In this document: positions 31,909 through 41,288 of the stretch, piece after piece
How positions within the stretch are numbered: position 1 is the stretch's first letter
Layout of the letters: each line of letters begins with the position of its first letter
Assembly: GCF_017908595.1 (NCBI RefSeq)
Contig: NZ_JAGKTL010000003.1
Span: 248,001-312,000, forward strand
Direction: 5' to 3'
Origin: Rhodothermus bifroesti
GTDB lineage: Bacteria; Bacteroidota; Rhodothermia; Rhodothermales; Rhodothermaceae
DNA length: 64,000 bases
Position numbers and translations under genes: made by a program
The notes under the pieces: generated by a model
Databases searched by the model: none
The model's input: the letters and a program-made list of their open reading frames with translations, nothing else
Told to the model about the DNA's origin: nothing

Positions 31909-33645
31909 ATGCTGCGCACGCTCTACATCCGCGACTACGCCCTTATTGAAGAACTGGAGGTGGAGTTCGGCAGCGGGCTAAACATTCTGACCGGTGAGAC
32001 CGGTGCAGGCAAATCGATTCTGATCGGCGCGTTGAAGATGATTCTTGGCGAGCGCGCCGATACCGACATGATCCGCAGTGGCGCCCGAAAAGCGATTGTC
32101 GAAGGGATTTTTGACGAAGCCGATACGCCTCGTCTAAAGGCGCTGCTTGAGGCCAATGCCATTGAGCCTCTGCCGCAGCTTATCGTGCGGCGTGAAATCA
32201 TGGCAGGCCAGAGCCGAGCCTTTATCAACGATACGCCGGCTTCTGTACAGCTCCTGCGCGATGTGGCCGCCTTGCTGATCGACCTGCACGGCCAGCACGA
32301 ACACCAAAGCCTGCTGCGCACGGAAACGCACCTAGAACTGCTCGACAACTTTGGCAGCCTGGGCGGCTTGCGCGAAACCTACCAGCGGCACTACGAAACA
32401 GTTGCGCGCCTAATGCGCGAGCGTGAAGCCCTCATGGCCCGCCGGCGGGAGCTGCAGGAGCAAAAAGAGCGCTACGCCTTCGAAATCGAAGAAATCGATC
32501 GCGTGCGACCCCAAGAAGGCGAAGAGGAAGCCTTGGAAGCCGAGCTGCGCATCTTGGAAAACGCGGAGCACCTCTACGAAGCCACAGCCCGGCTTTATGA
32601 AATGCTCTATGAGTCAGAAAATGCCGTCCACGACCAGCTGGTGCTAGCCCGCAATGAGCTGCAAGATTTGGTGCGCATCGACCGCAGCTTTGAGGAGGCC
32701 TTGGAGGAGATCCGCTCGGCGCAGATCAGCGTGGCCGAGATTGCTAAGTTTCTGCAGGATTACAACGCCCGCATCGAGTTTAATCCCGAGCGGCTTGAAG
32801 CCATTCGGTCGCGGCTGGTCGAGCTGGAGCTGCTGAAGCGCAAGTATGGTGGAACGCTCGAGGCGGTGTTGGCCCATCGCGCTGAAATCGGCCGTCAATA
32901 TGCACTGGCAGTGGATTTCGAAGGAGCACTGGAACGGTTAGACCAGCAGCTCGGGGAAGCACTGCAGAACCTCGCTGCAGCTGCCCAGCGACTTTCGGTT
33001 AAGCGGCATGAAGTGGCTGAGCGTATCGAGCGTGCTATCGAAGCTGAACTGGCCGTGCTGGGCATGCCAGCTGCACAGTTTGAAGTGCGGTTTACGCGTC
33101 GCGCAGATCCTGAAGGCTGGATCATGTTGCCTGTGCCTGGCCGCGAGCCCGAACGTTATGCGGCCTTTGCGACCGGCATGGATCAGGTCGAGTTTTACCT
33201 CACGACCAACCCTGGCGAGCCGCTTCGACCTCTTGTACGGGTGGCTTCAGGCGGCGAGGTCAGTCGCATCATGCTGGCCCTGAAAACGATTCTGGCTAAA
33301 AGCGACCGCCTGCCCATTCTGGTGTTCGACGAAATCGATACCGGCATCTCGGGCGCCATTGCGCATCGGGTTGGTGAGCGGTTGCACGAGCTGGCCAATT
33401 ATCATCAGATTATTGCCATTACCCACCTACCCCAGATTGCTGCCTTTGGCGACGTGCACTTTTTGGTCGAGAAAATCCTCGAGGCAGGTCGGGCCAAGAC
33501 GCGCATTCGGCGGCTGTCAGACGAAGAGCGAGCGCATCAGGTTGCGGCGCTTATGAGCGGGGCAGCAGTGACCGAAGCTGCCTTAGAAAGCGCACGTGAG
33601 CTCATCCGCCAGGTGGCTCCCCGAGAACCGCAGCGAACCGTTTAA
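31909..33645 (+). CDS. recN: DNA repair protein RecN
   Basis: 578 residues from the ATG at 31909 (MLRTLYIRDYALIEELEVEF). It has an SMC-like ATPase head with Walker A GETGAGKSILIGAL, a long central coiled coil (about residues 165-385), the signature RVASGGEVSRIMLAL, Walker B ILVFDEIDTGIS, and the closing THLPQIAAFGD. RecN acts in double-strand-break repair. It starts 26 bp after secA and is followed 13 bp later by the fRMsr gene, so the three may be co-transcribed. Confidence 0.97.
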   Translation: MLRTLYIRDYALIEELEVEFGSGLNILTGETGAGKSILIGALKMILGERADTDMIRSGARKAIVEGIFDEADTPRLKALLEANAIEPLPQLIVRREIMAGQSRAFINDTPASVQLLRDVAALLIDLHGQHEHQSLLRTETHLELLDNFGSLGGLRETYQRHYETVARLMREREALMARRRELQEQKERYAFEIEEIDRVRPQEGEEEALEAELRILENAEHLYEATARLYEMLYESENAVHDQLVLARNELQDLVRIDRSFEEALEEIRSAQISVAEIAKFLQDYNARIEFNPERLEAIRSRLVELELLKRKYGGTLEAVLAHRAEIGRQYALAVDFEGALERLDQQLGEALQNLAAAAQRLSVKRHEVAERIERAIEAELAVLGMPAAQFEVRFTRRADPEGWIMLPVPGREPERYAAFATGMDQVEFYLTTNPGEPLRPLVRVASGGEVSRIMLALKTILAKSDRLPILVFDEIDTGISGAIAHRVGERLHELANYHQIIAITHLPQIAAFGDVHFLVEKILEAGRAKTRIRRLSDEERAHQVAALMSGAAVTEAALESARELIRQVAPREPQRTV

Positions 33646-33658
33646 ATCCATAGCGCTT

Positions 33659-34189
33659 ATGGCTGAAGTACAGTTTATACACCCTCCGTTAACGCTGGGC
33701 GCACCTGAAATCGAACGCACCCAACATTACGAGGCGGTGCTGGCCTATATCGATGCGTTGCTTGAAGGGGAAACGGACTGGATAGCAGCCATGGCTACCG
33801 TAGCCTGTGCGCTCCATCACGCTTTCGATTACTATCACTGGACGGGTTTTTACCGGGCTGTTTCGGACGATCTGCTTATTTTGGGACCCTATCAGGGCCC
33901 GCAGGGCTGCCTGCGCATTCCGTTCAGCCGAGGTGTATGCGGTGCTGCAGCGCGTACGCGGCGTACCCAGCTGGTGCCCGACGTGCGCCGCTTTCCCGAT
34001 CACATTGCTTGTTCGGCAACGACGCAGTCGGAGATTGTTGTCCCTGTACTTACACCCGAAGGTCGCCTCCTAGCTGTGCTGGATGTGGACTCCAATTACC
34101 TGAGCGCTTTCGACGAAGTTGACCAGCACTATTTGGAGCGGCTTTGCGCTGACTTGGGCCGGCGTTTTGCCGCTTCTCCACAGCGATGA
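33659..34189 (+). CDS. msrC: Free methionine-(R)-sulfoxide reductase (GAF-domain fRMsr)
   Basis: 176 residues from the ATG at 33659. It is a single GAF domain with the family's three cysteines at positions 84, 94 and 118 (QGCLRIPFSRGVCG and HIAC), the same numbers as in the Escherichia coli enzyme. NSEIVLP-like TQSEIVVPV and LLAVLDVDSNYLSAFDEVD complete the signature. It reduces free Met-R-sulfoxide in the cytoplasm using thioredoxin. The fit is close enough that catalytic activity is expected. Confidence 0.93.
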   Translation: MAEVQFIHPPLTLGAPEIERTQHYEAVLAYIDALLEGETDWIAAMATVACALHHAFDYYHWTGFYRAVSDDLLILGPYQGPQGCLRIPFSRGVCGAAARTRRTQLVPDVRRFPDHIACSATTQSEIVVPVLTPEGRLLAVLDVDSNYLSAFDEVDQHYLERLCADLGRRFAASPQR

Positions 34190-34191
34190 TG

Positions 34192-35391
34192 CTAAGGGGA
34201 TGACTGTGACTGACGGGTTGGCATCGTAAGGACATAGTGGTCAAACAGTGGGCGTTGCGCTTGCCACCAGGCGCGCGCCAAGAGCACAAGCACACTCAGC
34301 GCAAAGGCAGCCAGCGTGATTCCAATAACCAAAAGCGTGCGTGGAGGCCAGGCCTTTCGAACAGGGGGAACGGCAGGATCAATCACCTGCACTGCTTCGA
34401 CGCGGCGTTCTTCCTCAAAGCGTGCTTGCTCATACAGCGGAGCAAGCACTTCAAGAATGCGGGTTTGCAAGACCCGTTCGCGTTCCAACTCAAGGTACTG
34501 CCGCAGTGCAGCAGGGATTTCGCGCTGCGGCACAGGCAGCAACCGTTCTTGGCCTGCTAATGCCTGGCGATAGCGCGCTTCGGCCGCACGCCGCATTTCG
34601 GCCAGCAGCTGTACCTGGGGATTTTCATCGCCCAGCTGGCTGCGGAGCGCTTCATACCGCATCTCGGTCTCCAAAGCCTGCGCGCGCAGCGCCGCCATGT
34701 ATTCTAAAAGTCCCCGCGTTTGCGCCTCTACATTGAAAAGGCCGTACTTTTCCTGAAAGCGCTGCTGGGCATCGAGCACCGAGTCGAGCCGGGCCAAAGC
34801 TTCATAGTAACGGCGCTCAACGTACTGGCGGTAGCGGGTGGCGTTTTCGGTCAGCAGCTGGGCATTGATACGGTTGAGCTCAGCTACCATAAAGTTGGCC
34901 ATGTCGGCTGCTCGCTTAGGATCGCGATCCATGACCGAGATTTCCAGATACTCAAAGTCGCGATCGACATCAAAGGACGTGTTGTCACGCAGCTCGCGAA
35001 GGGCTGCTTCACGAGGATGTTTTTCCCGCTCTAGCTTGTAGACCGCAATCAGGTTGAACTGATCCACGACCCGCTCGTGCAGGCTACGACTGGTCAGGAT
35101 GCTGAGATAGCGGTTATAATCCCGCGTACTGCTTCCCAAGAAACTGCCCAGAGCGCCCGGAAGGTCGCGCAAAAGTTGTGAAGCCAAAGGAGAAAACGCG
35201 GTGCCTGCAGGGGGAAGCACGCGGGCGCTAGCCCGGTACCAGTTGGGGAGCAAAAGGGCCAAGATGACGGCACCAATGGCTGCCGTGAGGGTTACGCCCA
35301 ACAGCAGCTTACGGGCTGCATAGAGCGTACGCAGCGCTTCCCAGGTGCGCAAATTCGACGTAGCAGCACCGTCAGCGGGTGATGGCGGCAT
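34192..35391 (-). CDS. Wzz/GumC-type polysaccharide co-polymerase (chain-length determinant)
   Basis: 399 residues from the ATG at 35391; a TTG at 35421 would add ten residues. The N-terminal transmembrane helix (LLLGVTLTAAIGAVILALLL) is followed by a Wzz domain with ASARVLPP, a long periplasmic coiled coil (about 150-320), and a second helix near the C-terminus (LLVIGITLAAFALSVLVLL). No tyrosine-kinase domain is attached. It controls chain length or export of a surface polysaccharide. It overlaps the Wza-like gene upstream by 20 bp, so the two are one unit. Only 2 bp separate it from the convergent fRMsr stop. Confidence 0.88.
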   Translation of the reverse strand: MPPSPADGAATSNLRTWEALRTLYAARKLLLGVTLTAAIGAVILALLLPNWYRASARVLPPAGTAFSPLASQLLRDLPGALGSFLGSSTRDYNRYLSILTSRSLHERVVDQFNLIAVYKLEREKHPREAALRELRDNTSFDVDRDFEYLEISVMDRDPKRAADMANFMVAELNRINAQLLTENATRYRQYVERRYYEALARLDSVLDAQQRFQEKYGLFNVEAQTRGLLEYMAALRAQALETEMRYEALRSQLGDENPQVQLLAEMRRAAEARYRQALAGQERLLPVPQREIPAALRQYLELERERVLQTRILEVLAPLYEQARFEEERRVEAVQVIDPAVPPVRKAWPPRTLLVIGITLAAFALSVLVLLARAWWQAQRPLFDHYVLTMPTRQSQSSP

Positions 35392-37096
35392 AGGCAGTGA
35401 TGATTCCAGCAATGGTGGCAAAGGTGGAAAGAATCACCTGGGCCGTTTGCATGCGACTTTGGCGACGTGAAGCCTGCTCTTCCAAGACCAGACGCGCCAT
35501 TTCTGGCGTATCAGGAGCAGGCTGGGCATCCACAAAGATCACATCGCCCGAAGCCACCGGGGTCTGCAGCCCCTCGCGTACACGCCCGGTGGCTGTATTA
35601 AACACATAAATACCGCGTGGACGCGGACCAGGTCCTCCTGCTTCCGAAACATAGTAACGGGCAGACTGGCCAGGTACGTACGGAACGTAACCCGGCCGAG
35701 GCACATGCCCTACAACCAGCACACTGTTGCGGTCTTCTGGAAAATAAACGCGATCCCCATCAAAGAGCCGCGTATTCGGTCCACGTCCCGCCCAAGCATT
35801 TTCCAAATCCACAAGCAGCCATCGTTGTTGCAAATTTTGGGCTAAAGATATCTTAGCAAAAACATCCAAATTGCTCGCTTGGCTGGGAAGCCAGCTTACC
35901 GCATTGGTGTCTCCTGCTGAGACCATGGGCGGATACGCGGGGCCGCGTTCGATATAAGCAAAGCGTTGGGTTGCCTTTGGGGCTAGTCCACCTGCCATCG
36001 CAATGAGCTCAGCTAGCGTGGTTTGGCCATGGACAATCGGATAGGAGCCAGGATAGCGTACAGCACCTGTAACCAAGACATAAGGCTGGCGATGTACCAA
36101 AAACTGAACGTGATCTCCAGGCCTGAGCTGTGGTGCACGAGCGGGATCTGCCAGCAAATCAGCAATCGCAAACTCCTGAACCATAACCTGCACGCTATCT
36201 GAGCCAGCCACAGGCCGGCTTAGCCGAACGCGGTCGAATCGGGTTAGTCCTTCCTGGCCTGCAGCCAATAGCAACACGTCTAGGAGCGTGTCGCCTGCAC
36301 GATAGTCATACAGACCAGGATAGGGGACTTCGCCAAAAACAAACACCACATCCCGGTTCGTGTGAAACGCAGGGACCTCCACTACGTCGCCATCGGTCAA
36401 GTAAGGGTTCTGCGAAAGGTCTCCTATCGCATAGTAGCGCACCAAGTCTAGGTGTTCGGTTTCCCCGTTGCGGTGATGCAGGCGTACGTTTCGTAAAGAA
36501 GGTTGATAGAAGGCATGCAGCGCTGTACGTGCCGAACCAATGGCTGCAGCGTTTTCTCCTTTTTCTTCCTCTTCAGGCAAACGAGGTGAAGTAAAGGCTT
36601 GCTGCAGAATATCACTAACGCGGGCAGTAGCAGAAGCGAGAAAGCGCCCTGGCACCGGTACGGCACCAGTCACATGCACATAAAACGTGCGAGGGCGGCT
36701 CAGCGTCACCTCGACCGGCACATTGCGATAGTACGCCTTAAGCAAGCTTTGCGCAGCTTCTTGCACCTCGGCCAGTATGCGCTCGCTTGCGTTTAGCGCC
36801 CCAGCTTCTGGGATGACCAGACTGCCGGTAGCCGATACTTCTACGGTGAAGGTTTGGGGTGGCGTGCTCCCGATGGTCACCATAAACTGATCGCCAGGGC
36901 CTACCCGATAACGATGCGGATCGATGGGGCCTTCGAGCGCGAGTGCCGAAGGGGTCCCAGGCGGCTCAAGACGACGTAATAGTTCAACGGAAACCGGCTC
37001 CGCTTGCCTGGCAGGCATGCCTAAGTTTTGAGCGGCTGCCGTCCCTAAAAACCCTCCTAGCAATGCAAAGACTACCCAAGTGCCGTAACGATGCAT
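35372..37096 (-). CDS. Wza-type outer-membrane polysaccharide export protein with SLBB domains
   Basis: 574 residues from the ATG at 37096 (MHRYGTWVVF) with a signal peptide ending near GTAAAQ. The poly-export (Wza N-terminal) domain begins near residue 55 (YRVGPGDQFMVTIG) and includes FYVHVTGAVPVPGRF. At least three SLBB-like repeats follow (VFVFGEVPYPGLYDYRAGD, VLVTGAVRYPGSYPI, VLVVGHVPRPGYVPYVPGQ). A C-terminal transmembrane helix (VILSTFATIAGIITAYAAI) anchors it. Together with the Wzz protein it forms the export channel of a capsule or exopolysaccharide. No polymerase or flippase is in the window. Confidence 0.88.
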   Translation of the reverse strand: MHRYGTWVVFALLGGFLGTAAAQNLGMPARQAEPVSVELLRRLEPPGTPSALALEGPIDPHRYRVGPGDQFMVTIGSTPPQTFTVEVSATGSLVIPEAGALNASERILAEVQEAAQSLLKAYYRNVPVEVTLSRPRTFYVHVTGAVPVPGRFLASATARVSDILQQAFTSPRLPEEEEKGENAAAIGSARTALHAFYQPSLRNVRLHHRNGETEHLDLVRYYAIGDLSQNPYLTDGDVVEVPAFHTNRDVVFVFGEVPYPGLYDYRAGDTLLDVLLLAAGQEGLTRFDRVRLSRPVAGSDSVQVMVQEFAIADLLADPARAPQLRPGDHVQFLVHRQPYVLVTGAVRYPGSYPIVHGQTTLAELIAMAGGLAPKATQRFAYIERGPAYPPMVSAGDTNAVSWLPSQASNLDVFAKISLAQNLQQRWLLVDLENAWAGRGPNTRLFDGDRVYFPEDRNSVLVVGHVPRPGYVPYVPGQSARYYVSEAGGPGPRPRGIYVFNTATGRVREGLQTPVASGDVIFVDAQPAPDTPEMARLVLEEQASRRQSRMQTAQVILSTFATIAGIITAYAAITR

Positions 37097-37225
37097 CGTC
37101 CGTACCCTCAAACTGGTGTGGAAGGCGAGAAAACAAAATTGTAGCAAACTTGGCCGATAGGCGTCAGATCAAAGGCAAGGCATTAGTACTTTAACCCTTA
37201 ATCAGAACAAAGCTACGATAAAGTT

Positions 37226-38128
37226 GTGTCGTTTTGCAACGTGCAGGAGCCAACCTCAAAGGCAGTACTGACGGAAGTAGCTCAGGCAAAAATCAACCTG
37301 GGCTTGCGTGTGCTCCGGCGGCGTTCGGATGGCTACCATGACATTGAGACGGTCTTATTGCGTATTCCTTGGGGCGACCAGGTCCACGCAGCCCCCGATA
37401 CGTCTTTTGCGTTTACGTGTTCGGATCCTTTGCTTCCAACCGATGCCCGAAACCTGTGCGTGCGCGCTGCCTACGGCTTGGCTGAATGGTTGCAACGCCG
37501 GCCTTGGGGACGGTTGCACCTGGAAAAGTATGTGCCTTATGGCGCTGGGCTAGGCAGCGGCTCTAGCGATGCTGCTGCTACGCTACGGGTTCTTAGTCGT
37601 CTCTGGGGGGTGCGTCTCGGGTCGGAAGCCTTGCAGCGTCTTGCTGCCTCTTTGGGCTCAGATGTACCATTTTTTTTGTGGCCTCAGCCAGTTGCTTTGG
37701 CTACAGGGCGTGGCGAAGTGCTGCATCCACTCCCGGATTTCCACTTTCCTTACTACTTGGTGGTGGTAGTCCCTTCCCTGCAAGTGGCTACAGCCGAAGC
37801 CTACCGGCTAGTGCAGCCTCGAGAACGCCCCAGCCCTCCACTGGTCGAAGTGGTGCGGTCAAATGATCCTGAACGCTGGCAGCGCGAGCTGATCAATGAT
37901 TTTGAGCTGCCTGTGTTCAGCCGTTATCCTGAACTGCAAGCTCTGAAATGTTGGCTCCTGGAGGCAGGTGCCGTTTATGGCGCACTTTCAGGCTCTGGAG
38001 CAGCCCTGTTTGGCGTCTTTACCGATCTAAAACGTGCGGAAGCCGCGGCTTGCGAAGCCGCGCAGCGTGGACTGCGGAGCTGGTATGGCCAACCCGAAAC
38101 TTCCACCCAATCCTGCACCGCAATATGA
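37226..38128 (+). CDS. ispE: 4-diphosphocytidyl-2-C-methyl-D-erythritol kinase IspE
   Basis: 300 residues of the GHMP kinase superfamily. Motif 1 is AKINLGLRVLRRRSDGYHDI, the ATP-binding motif is GAGLGSGSSDAAATL, and motif 3 is YGALSGSGAALFGVF. It phosphorylates CDP-ME in the MEP isoprenoid pathway. No ATG is available; GTG at 37226 (or GTG at 37241) is the start. Its TGA overlaps the ATG of xthA (ATGA). The divergent 129-bp spacer to the Wza-like gene holds its promoter. Confidence 0.95.
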   Translation: MSFCNVQEPTSKAVLTEVAQAKINLGLRVLRRRSDGYHDIETVLLRIPWGDQVHAAPDTSFAFTCSDPLLPTDARNLCVRAAYGLAEWLQRRPWGRLHLEKYVPYGAGLGSGSSDAAATLRVLSRLWGVRLGSEALQRLAASLGSDVPFFLWPQPVALATGRGEVLHPLPDFHFPYYLVVVVPSLQVATAEAYRLVQPRERPSPPLVEVVRSNDPERWQRELINDFELPVFSRYPELQALKCWLLEAGAVYGALSGSGAALFGVFTDLKRAEAAACEAAQRGLRSWYGQPETSTQSCTAI

Positions 38129-38892
38129 GGGTCGCTACCTGGAACGTGAATTCCATACGGGCCCGATTGGAACGGGTGCTGTCCTGGATAGACCGCACGC
38201 AGCCTGATGTGGTCTGCTTGCAAGAGACCAAAGTGATCGATGACGACTTCCCCGAAGATCCATTCCGCGAGCGAGGCTACGAGCTGGCCCTCTTCGGCCA
38301 AAAAACCTATAACGGTGTGGCTATTTTGAGTCGGCTGCCGCTGAGCGAGGTGCGCCGCGGGCTTAATGGTGAAAGCGAAGCCCGTTTTCTTCAGGCCCGT
38401 TGTGGGAAGCAGCTTGTGGTGTGCAGCGTCTACGTCCCCAATGGCGGTAGCGTAGGCTCCGAAGCTTGGCATTACAAACTGGCCTGGCTTGATCGGCTTT
38501 GCGCTTACCTGGCCATGCAGGCGAGCTCAGAGGCGCTATGGCTCCTGGCTGGCGACTTCAACGTAGCGCCCGAAGCCCGTGATGTTGCTTTTCCCGAGGC
38601 CTGGGCCGACTCGGTGCTCTTCCATGAGGACGTTCGAAAAGCTTTTCGTCGTTTGCTGGACTGGGGGCTAGTCGATCTCATTCGCCAACACTACGAAGGC
38701 CCAGGACCTTATACCTGGTGGGACTATCGTGGCCTGGCTTTTCCTAAAGGTGACGGTTTGCGCATCGACCACCTGCTGGCTACGCCTCCGCTAGCTGCGC
38801 TTTGCACGGCTGCCGGTGTGCATCGAGAAGAGCGTAAAGGCCCTAAACCCTCGGACCACGCTCCCGTATGGGCTGAATTCCAGGGCCTGTAA
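38125..38892 (+). CDS. xthA: Exodeoxyribonuclease III / AP endonuclease
   Basis: 255 residues from the ATG at 38125, which overlaps the ispE stop. The endonuclease/exonuclease/phosphatase fold shows ATWNVNSIRARLERVL, the metal Glu in CLQETKV, WLLAGDFNVAPEARDV, YTWWDYRG and the catalytic SDHAPVW end. It works in base-excision repair at abasic sites. A longer upstream frame exists but lies inside ispE. Confidence 0.96.
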   Translation: MRVATWNVNSIRARLERVLSWIDRTQPDVVCLQETKVIDDDFPEDPFRERGYELALFGQKTYNGVAILSRLPLSEVRRGLNGESEARFLQARCGKQLVVCSVYVPNGGSVGSEAWHYKLAWLDRLCAYLAMQASSEALWLLAGDFNVAPEARDVAFPEAWADSVLFHEDVRKAFRRLLDWGLVDLIRQHYEGPGPYTWWDYRGLAFPKGDGLRIDHLLATPPLAALCTAAGVHREERKGPKPSDHAPVWAEFQGL

Positions 38893-38983
38893 TCTTTCCA
38901 GGACTGTCACAGCCCGACTGCAAACCTTACACGCCCACAGGCATACCATAAAGCAGGTGGTACCTAAACCAGAAAGCAAACTT

Positions 38984-39433
38984 ATGGAAACGAAAGTCAA
39001 AGAAGTTACCCGCGAGCAGCTTATTCGGGGGCTCAACGAAGACCTGGCTCATGAATACCAGGCAGTGCTGATGTATGCGACCTATGCGGCCATGACAAGC
39101 GGCATCCACCGGCCGCTGCTCAAGCAGTTCTTCGAAGCCGAAATTCCTGAAGAGCTACGCCATGCCCAGTTTTTGGCCAATAAAATCACGGCCCTAGGAG
39201 GGATCCCCACCACTAAGCCGGCCCAGGTGACGCTGCAAGAAACCAACCGAGCTATGCTAGAGGAAGTGCTACGGGCTGAGACCGAGACCATCGCACGCTA
39301 TGTGCAGCGTCGCCAGCAGGCTGAGGCTTTTGGCGACTACGGATTGGCCAACGATCTGGATGAGATTATCAGCGATGAAACCCGTCATAAGGAAGAGGTC
39401 GAAAAACTCTTGCGGGGCATGAACGAGCACTAA
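38984..39433 (+). CDS. Ferritin-like di-iron protein (bacterioferritin-type)
   Basis: 149 residues from the ATG at 38984. A four-helix bundle with the di-iron pattern is visible: Glu in LAHEYQAVLMY, ExxH in EIPEELRHAQFL, Glu in AETETIARYV and ExxxH in ISDETRHKEEVE. This resembles short bacterioferritin or rubrerythrin-like iron-storage and peroxide-protection proteins. No rubredoxin cysteines and no encapsulin-targeting tail are seen. It is probably transcribed alone or with the amine oxidase gene 9 bp downstream. Confidence 0.85.
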   Translation: METKVKEVTREQLIRGLNEDLAHEYQAVLMYATYAAMTSGIHRPLLKQFFEAEIPEELRHAQFLANKITALGGIPTTKPAQVTLQETNRAMLEEVLRAETETIARYVQRRQQAEAFGDYGLANDLDEIISDETRHKEEVEKLLRGMNEH

Positions 39434-39442
39434 CAGGGCGTT

Positions 39443-40777
39443 ATGCGTCGCAAACCAGCCTGGGATGTAATTGTGGTGGGCGCAGGGATGGCTGGCCTTG
39501 CGGCTGCCGAGGCCTTAGGAAGGACAGGACTGCGCCTATTGCTCCTGGAGGCCCGTGAGCGCATCGGGGGTCGGGTGTATACCTATGCGGACGCGACGCT
39601 GCCCGTCCCCATTGAACTGGGGGCAGAGTTCGTTCATGGCCGTCCTGAGGTAACGCTGCGCTTGATGCAGCAGGCAGGTATTCCCTTGCTGCGCGTTCCA
39701 GAAGCGCACGCTGTGTGGCTTGAAGGCCAGCTATCGGTTGTTCATTTTCTGGAAACGCTGCAGCCATTTCTTCGCCAACTACCTCCTGCAGAGGCTTCTG
39801 ATGAAGCCGTAGCTGCTTTTTGGCAGCGCGTGCTGACAGACGCGCTGCCCCCTTCCACACGCGCGCTGGCACGTATTATCGCCGAAGGCTTTGAAGCTGC
39901 CGATCCAGGGCAACTCAGCCTCCAGGCACTGGCTGCTATGTGGCGCTTGCGGGACGGCGAAGCCTTCGATTATCCCCAGTTTCGTCCATTAGGCGGCTAT
40001 GGTCGCCTAGCACGTTGGCTTTACCGTAGGGTGGCAGCCTCAGCAGCCTGCATGCTCCAAACCCGTGTGACTGAGGTGCACTGGGAGCCAGGTCACGTGA
40101 TTGTTCATGCCCTCCAGCTGGGTAAGCTGCGGCGCTTTGAGGCCCGGGCACTAGTGCTTACTGTCCCACTCCCTCTCCTACAGGGCGAAGGGCCGGCAGC
40201 GCTGCACTTGGAACCAGCGCTGCCTTCGGCCTGGAGGACGGCTTTGCAGCAGCTGGGCATGGGTGCTGCCGTGCGCGTGACGCTTTGTTTCCGTGAGTTG
40301 TTTTGGGAGCAAAAGCCTTTATTTCGAGAGCTAAGCTTTGTACACGCGCCAGACGAACCATTTACCACCATCTGGCAACCAGCCCCCTTGCGACTGCCCA
40401 TCTTGATGGCCTGGGCCGGAGGGCCCGCAGCACAGCGATTGGCTGAGCTGTCTATGGAAGAAATCATTGCAGAAGCCTTGCATACCATCGGCCGTCTGTA
40501 TGGCCTACGGGATCCCTGGCGCTATCTGGTTACTGCACGAGGGTACAATTGGCAACGTGACCCGTTTGCCGGAGGAGCCTATAGCTTTGTGCGTCCAGGA
40601 GGATTAGGGGCCCGTGCGATGCTGAGCCGTCCAGTGCATCACACCCTCTTTCTTGCAGGGGAGGCGACCGACGAGGATGAAGCTGCTACAGTGGCCGGCG
40701 CGTTGCAGAGCGGCTACCGAGCCGCAACCCAGGTCCAGCAAGCCCTGCAGGGTCGTGCCCTTACAACCGCAGCTTAA
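39443..40777 (+). CDS. FAD-dependent amine oxidase (flavin monoamine oxidase family)
   Basis: 444 residues. The FAD-binding Rossmann motif is VVGAGMAGLAAAEALG, followed by LEARERIGGRVYTY. The substrate domain begins IELGAEFVHGRPE. The C-terminal FAD motif is FLAGEATDEDEAATVAGALQSG. Substrates in this family include polyamines, aromatic amines and amino acids; none can be singled out. No twin-arginine or Sec signal. It ends in a 17-bp convergent overlap with the PUA-like gene. Confidence 0.9.
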   Translation: MRRKPAWDVIVVGAGMAGLAAAEALGRTGLRLLLLEARERIGGRVYTYADATLPVPIELGAEFVHGRPEVTLRLMQQAGIPLLRVPEAHAVWLEGQLSVVHFLETLQPFLRQLPPAEASDEAVAAFWQRVLTDALPPSTRALARIIAEGFEAADPGQLSLQALAAMWRLRDGEAFDYPQFRPLGGYGRLARWLYRRVAASAACMLQTRVTEVHWEPGHVIVHALQLGKLRRFEARALVLTVPLPLLQGEGPAALHLEPALPSAWRTALQQLGMGAAVRVTLCFRELFWEQKPLFRELSFVHAPDEPFTTIWQPAPLRLPILMAWAGGPAAQRLAELSMEEIIAEALHTIGRLYGLRDPWRYLVTARGYNWQRDPFAGGAYSFVRPGGLGARAMLSRPVHHTLFLAGEATDEDEAATVAGALQSGYRAATQVQQALQGRALTTAA

Positions 40778-41282
40778 ACGTACCAGGGTCCCGGGCCCAG
40801 GCTTTAGGCACCAGGCTTTCTACGCGCCCGCCCTCAGCTTCCGGAAAAAGAAACCCTACACCCAGCGTCTGACCACGATAGCGCACAAGGACATAGCCCC
40901 GCCCAGTACACCGATCGAGCTGCTCTGGGCGGGCCCAAAAGTCGCGACGGGTCAAAAAGGCTTCCGCCTGTGCCACTTCAGCCTCAATGATATTGCGCGT
41001 AGCCGCATGTCCAAATTGGAGAGCTGCAGCCATAGATAGCTTGGGGATTTGTCCATAAATGCGCAAAAATGGTAGCCCAATCGTGCGCGGACGCGGATGG
41101 CTCGGTGGCTGATGGTCGGGGGTAACTAAATACAGTTTTTTCCGTCCTGGGCGCACTACCACATAACCGGCAAACGTATCCGGCGGGATGCCAAAGCGCG
41201 CTTCTAGATATTCAAGCTGCGGCTTTGGATCGACGATCGCAACAGCGCGGGCCAATGCAGGAGAAACAATGGGTTTTGACAT
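40761..41282 (-). CDS. Stand-alone RsmF C-terminal (PUA-like) RNA-binding domain protein
   Basis: 173 residues. The end, GRGYVLVRYRGQTLGVGFLF then VESLVPKAWAR, matches the PUA-like domain that closes RsmF/YebU-type rRNA m5C methyltransferases; the earlier part (LPFLRIYGQIPKLSMAAALQFG) fits the linker domain. It lies immediately after the methyltransferase gene, in the same reading frame, separated only by a TGA and two codons (AGG CTT). It may work in trans with that enzyme to bind 16S rRNA. The AGG just before the ATG could serve as its ribosome-binding site. Confidence 0.75.
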   Translation of the reverse strand: MSKPIVSPALARAVAIVDPKPQLEYLEARFGIPPDTFAGYVVVRPGRKKLYLVTPDHQPPSHPRPRTIGLPFLRIYGQIPKLSMAAALQFGHAATRNIIEAEVAQAEAFLTRRDFWARPEQLDRCTGRGYVLVRYRGQTLGVGFLFPEAEGGRVESLVPKAWARDPGTFKLRL

Positions 41283-41288
41283 AAGCCT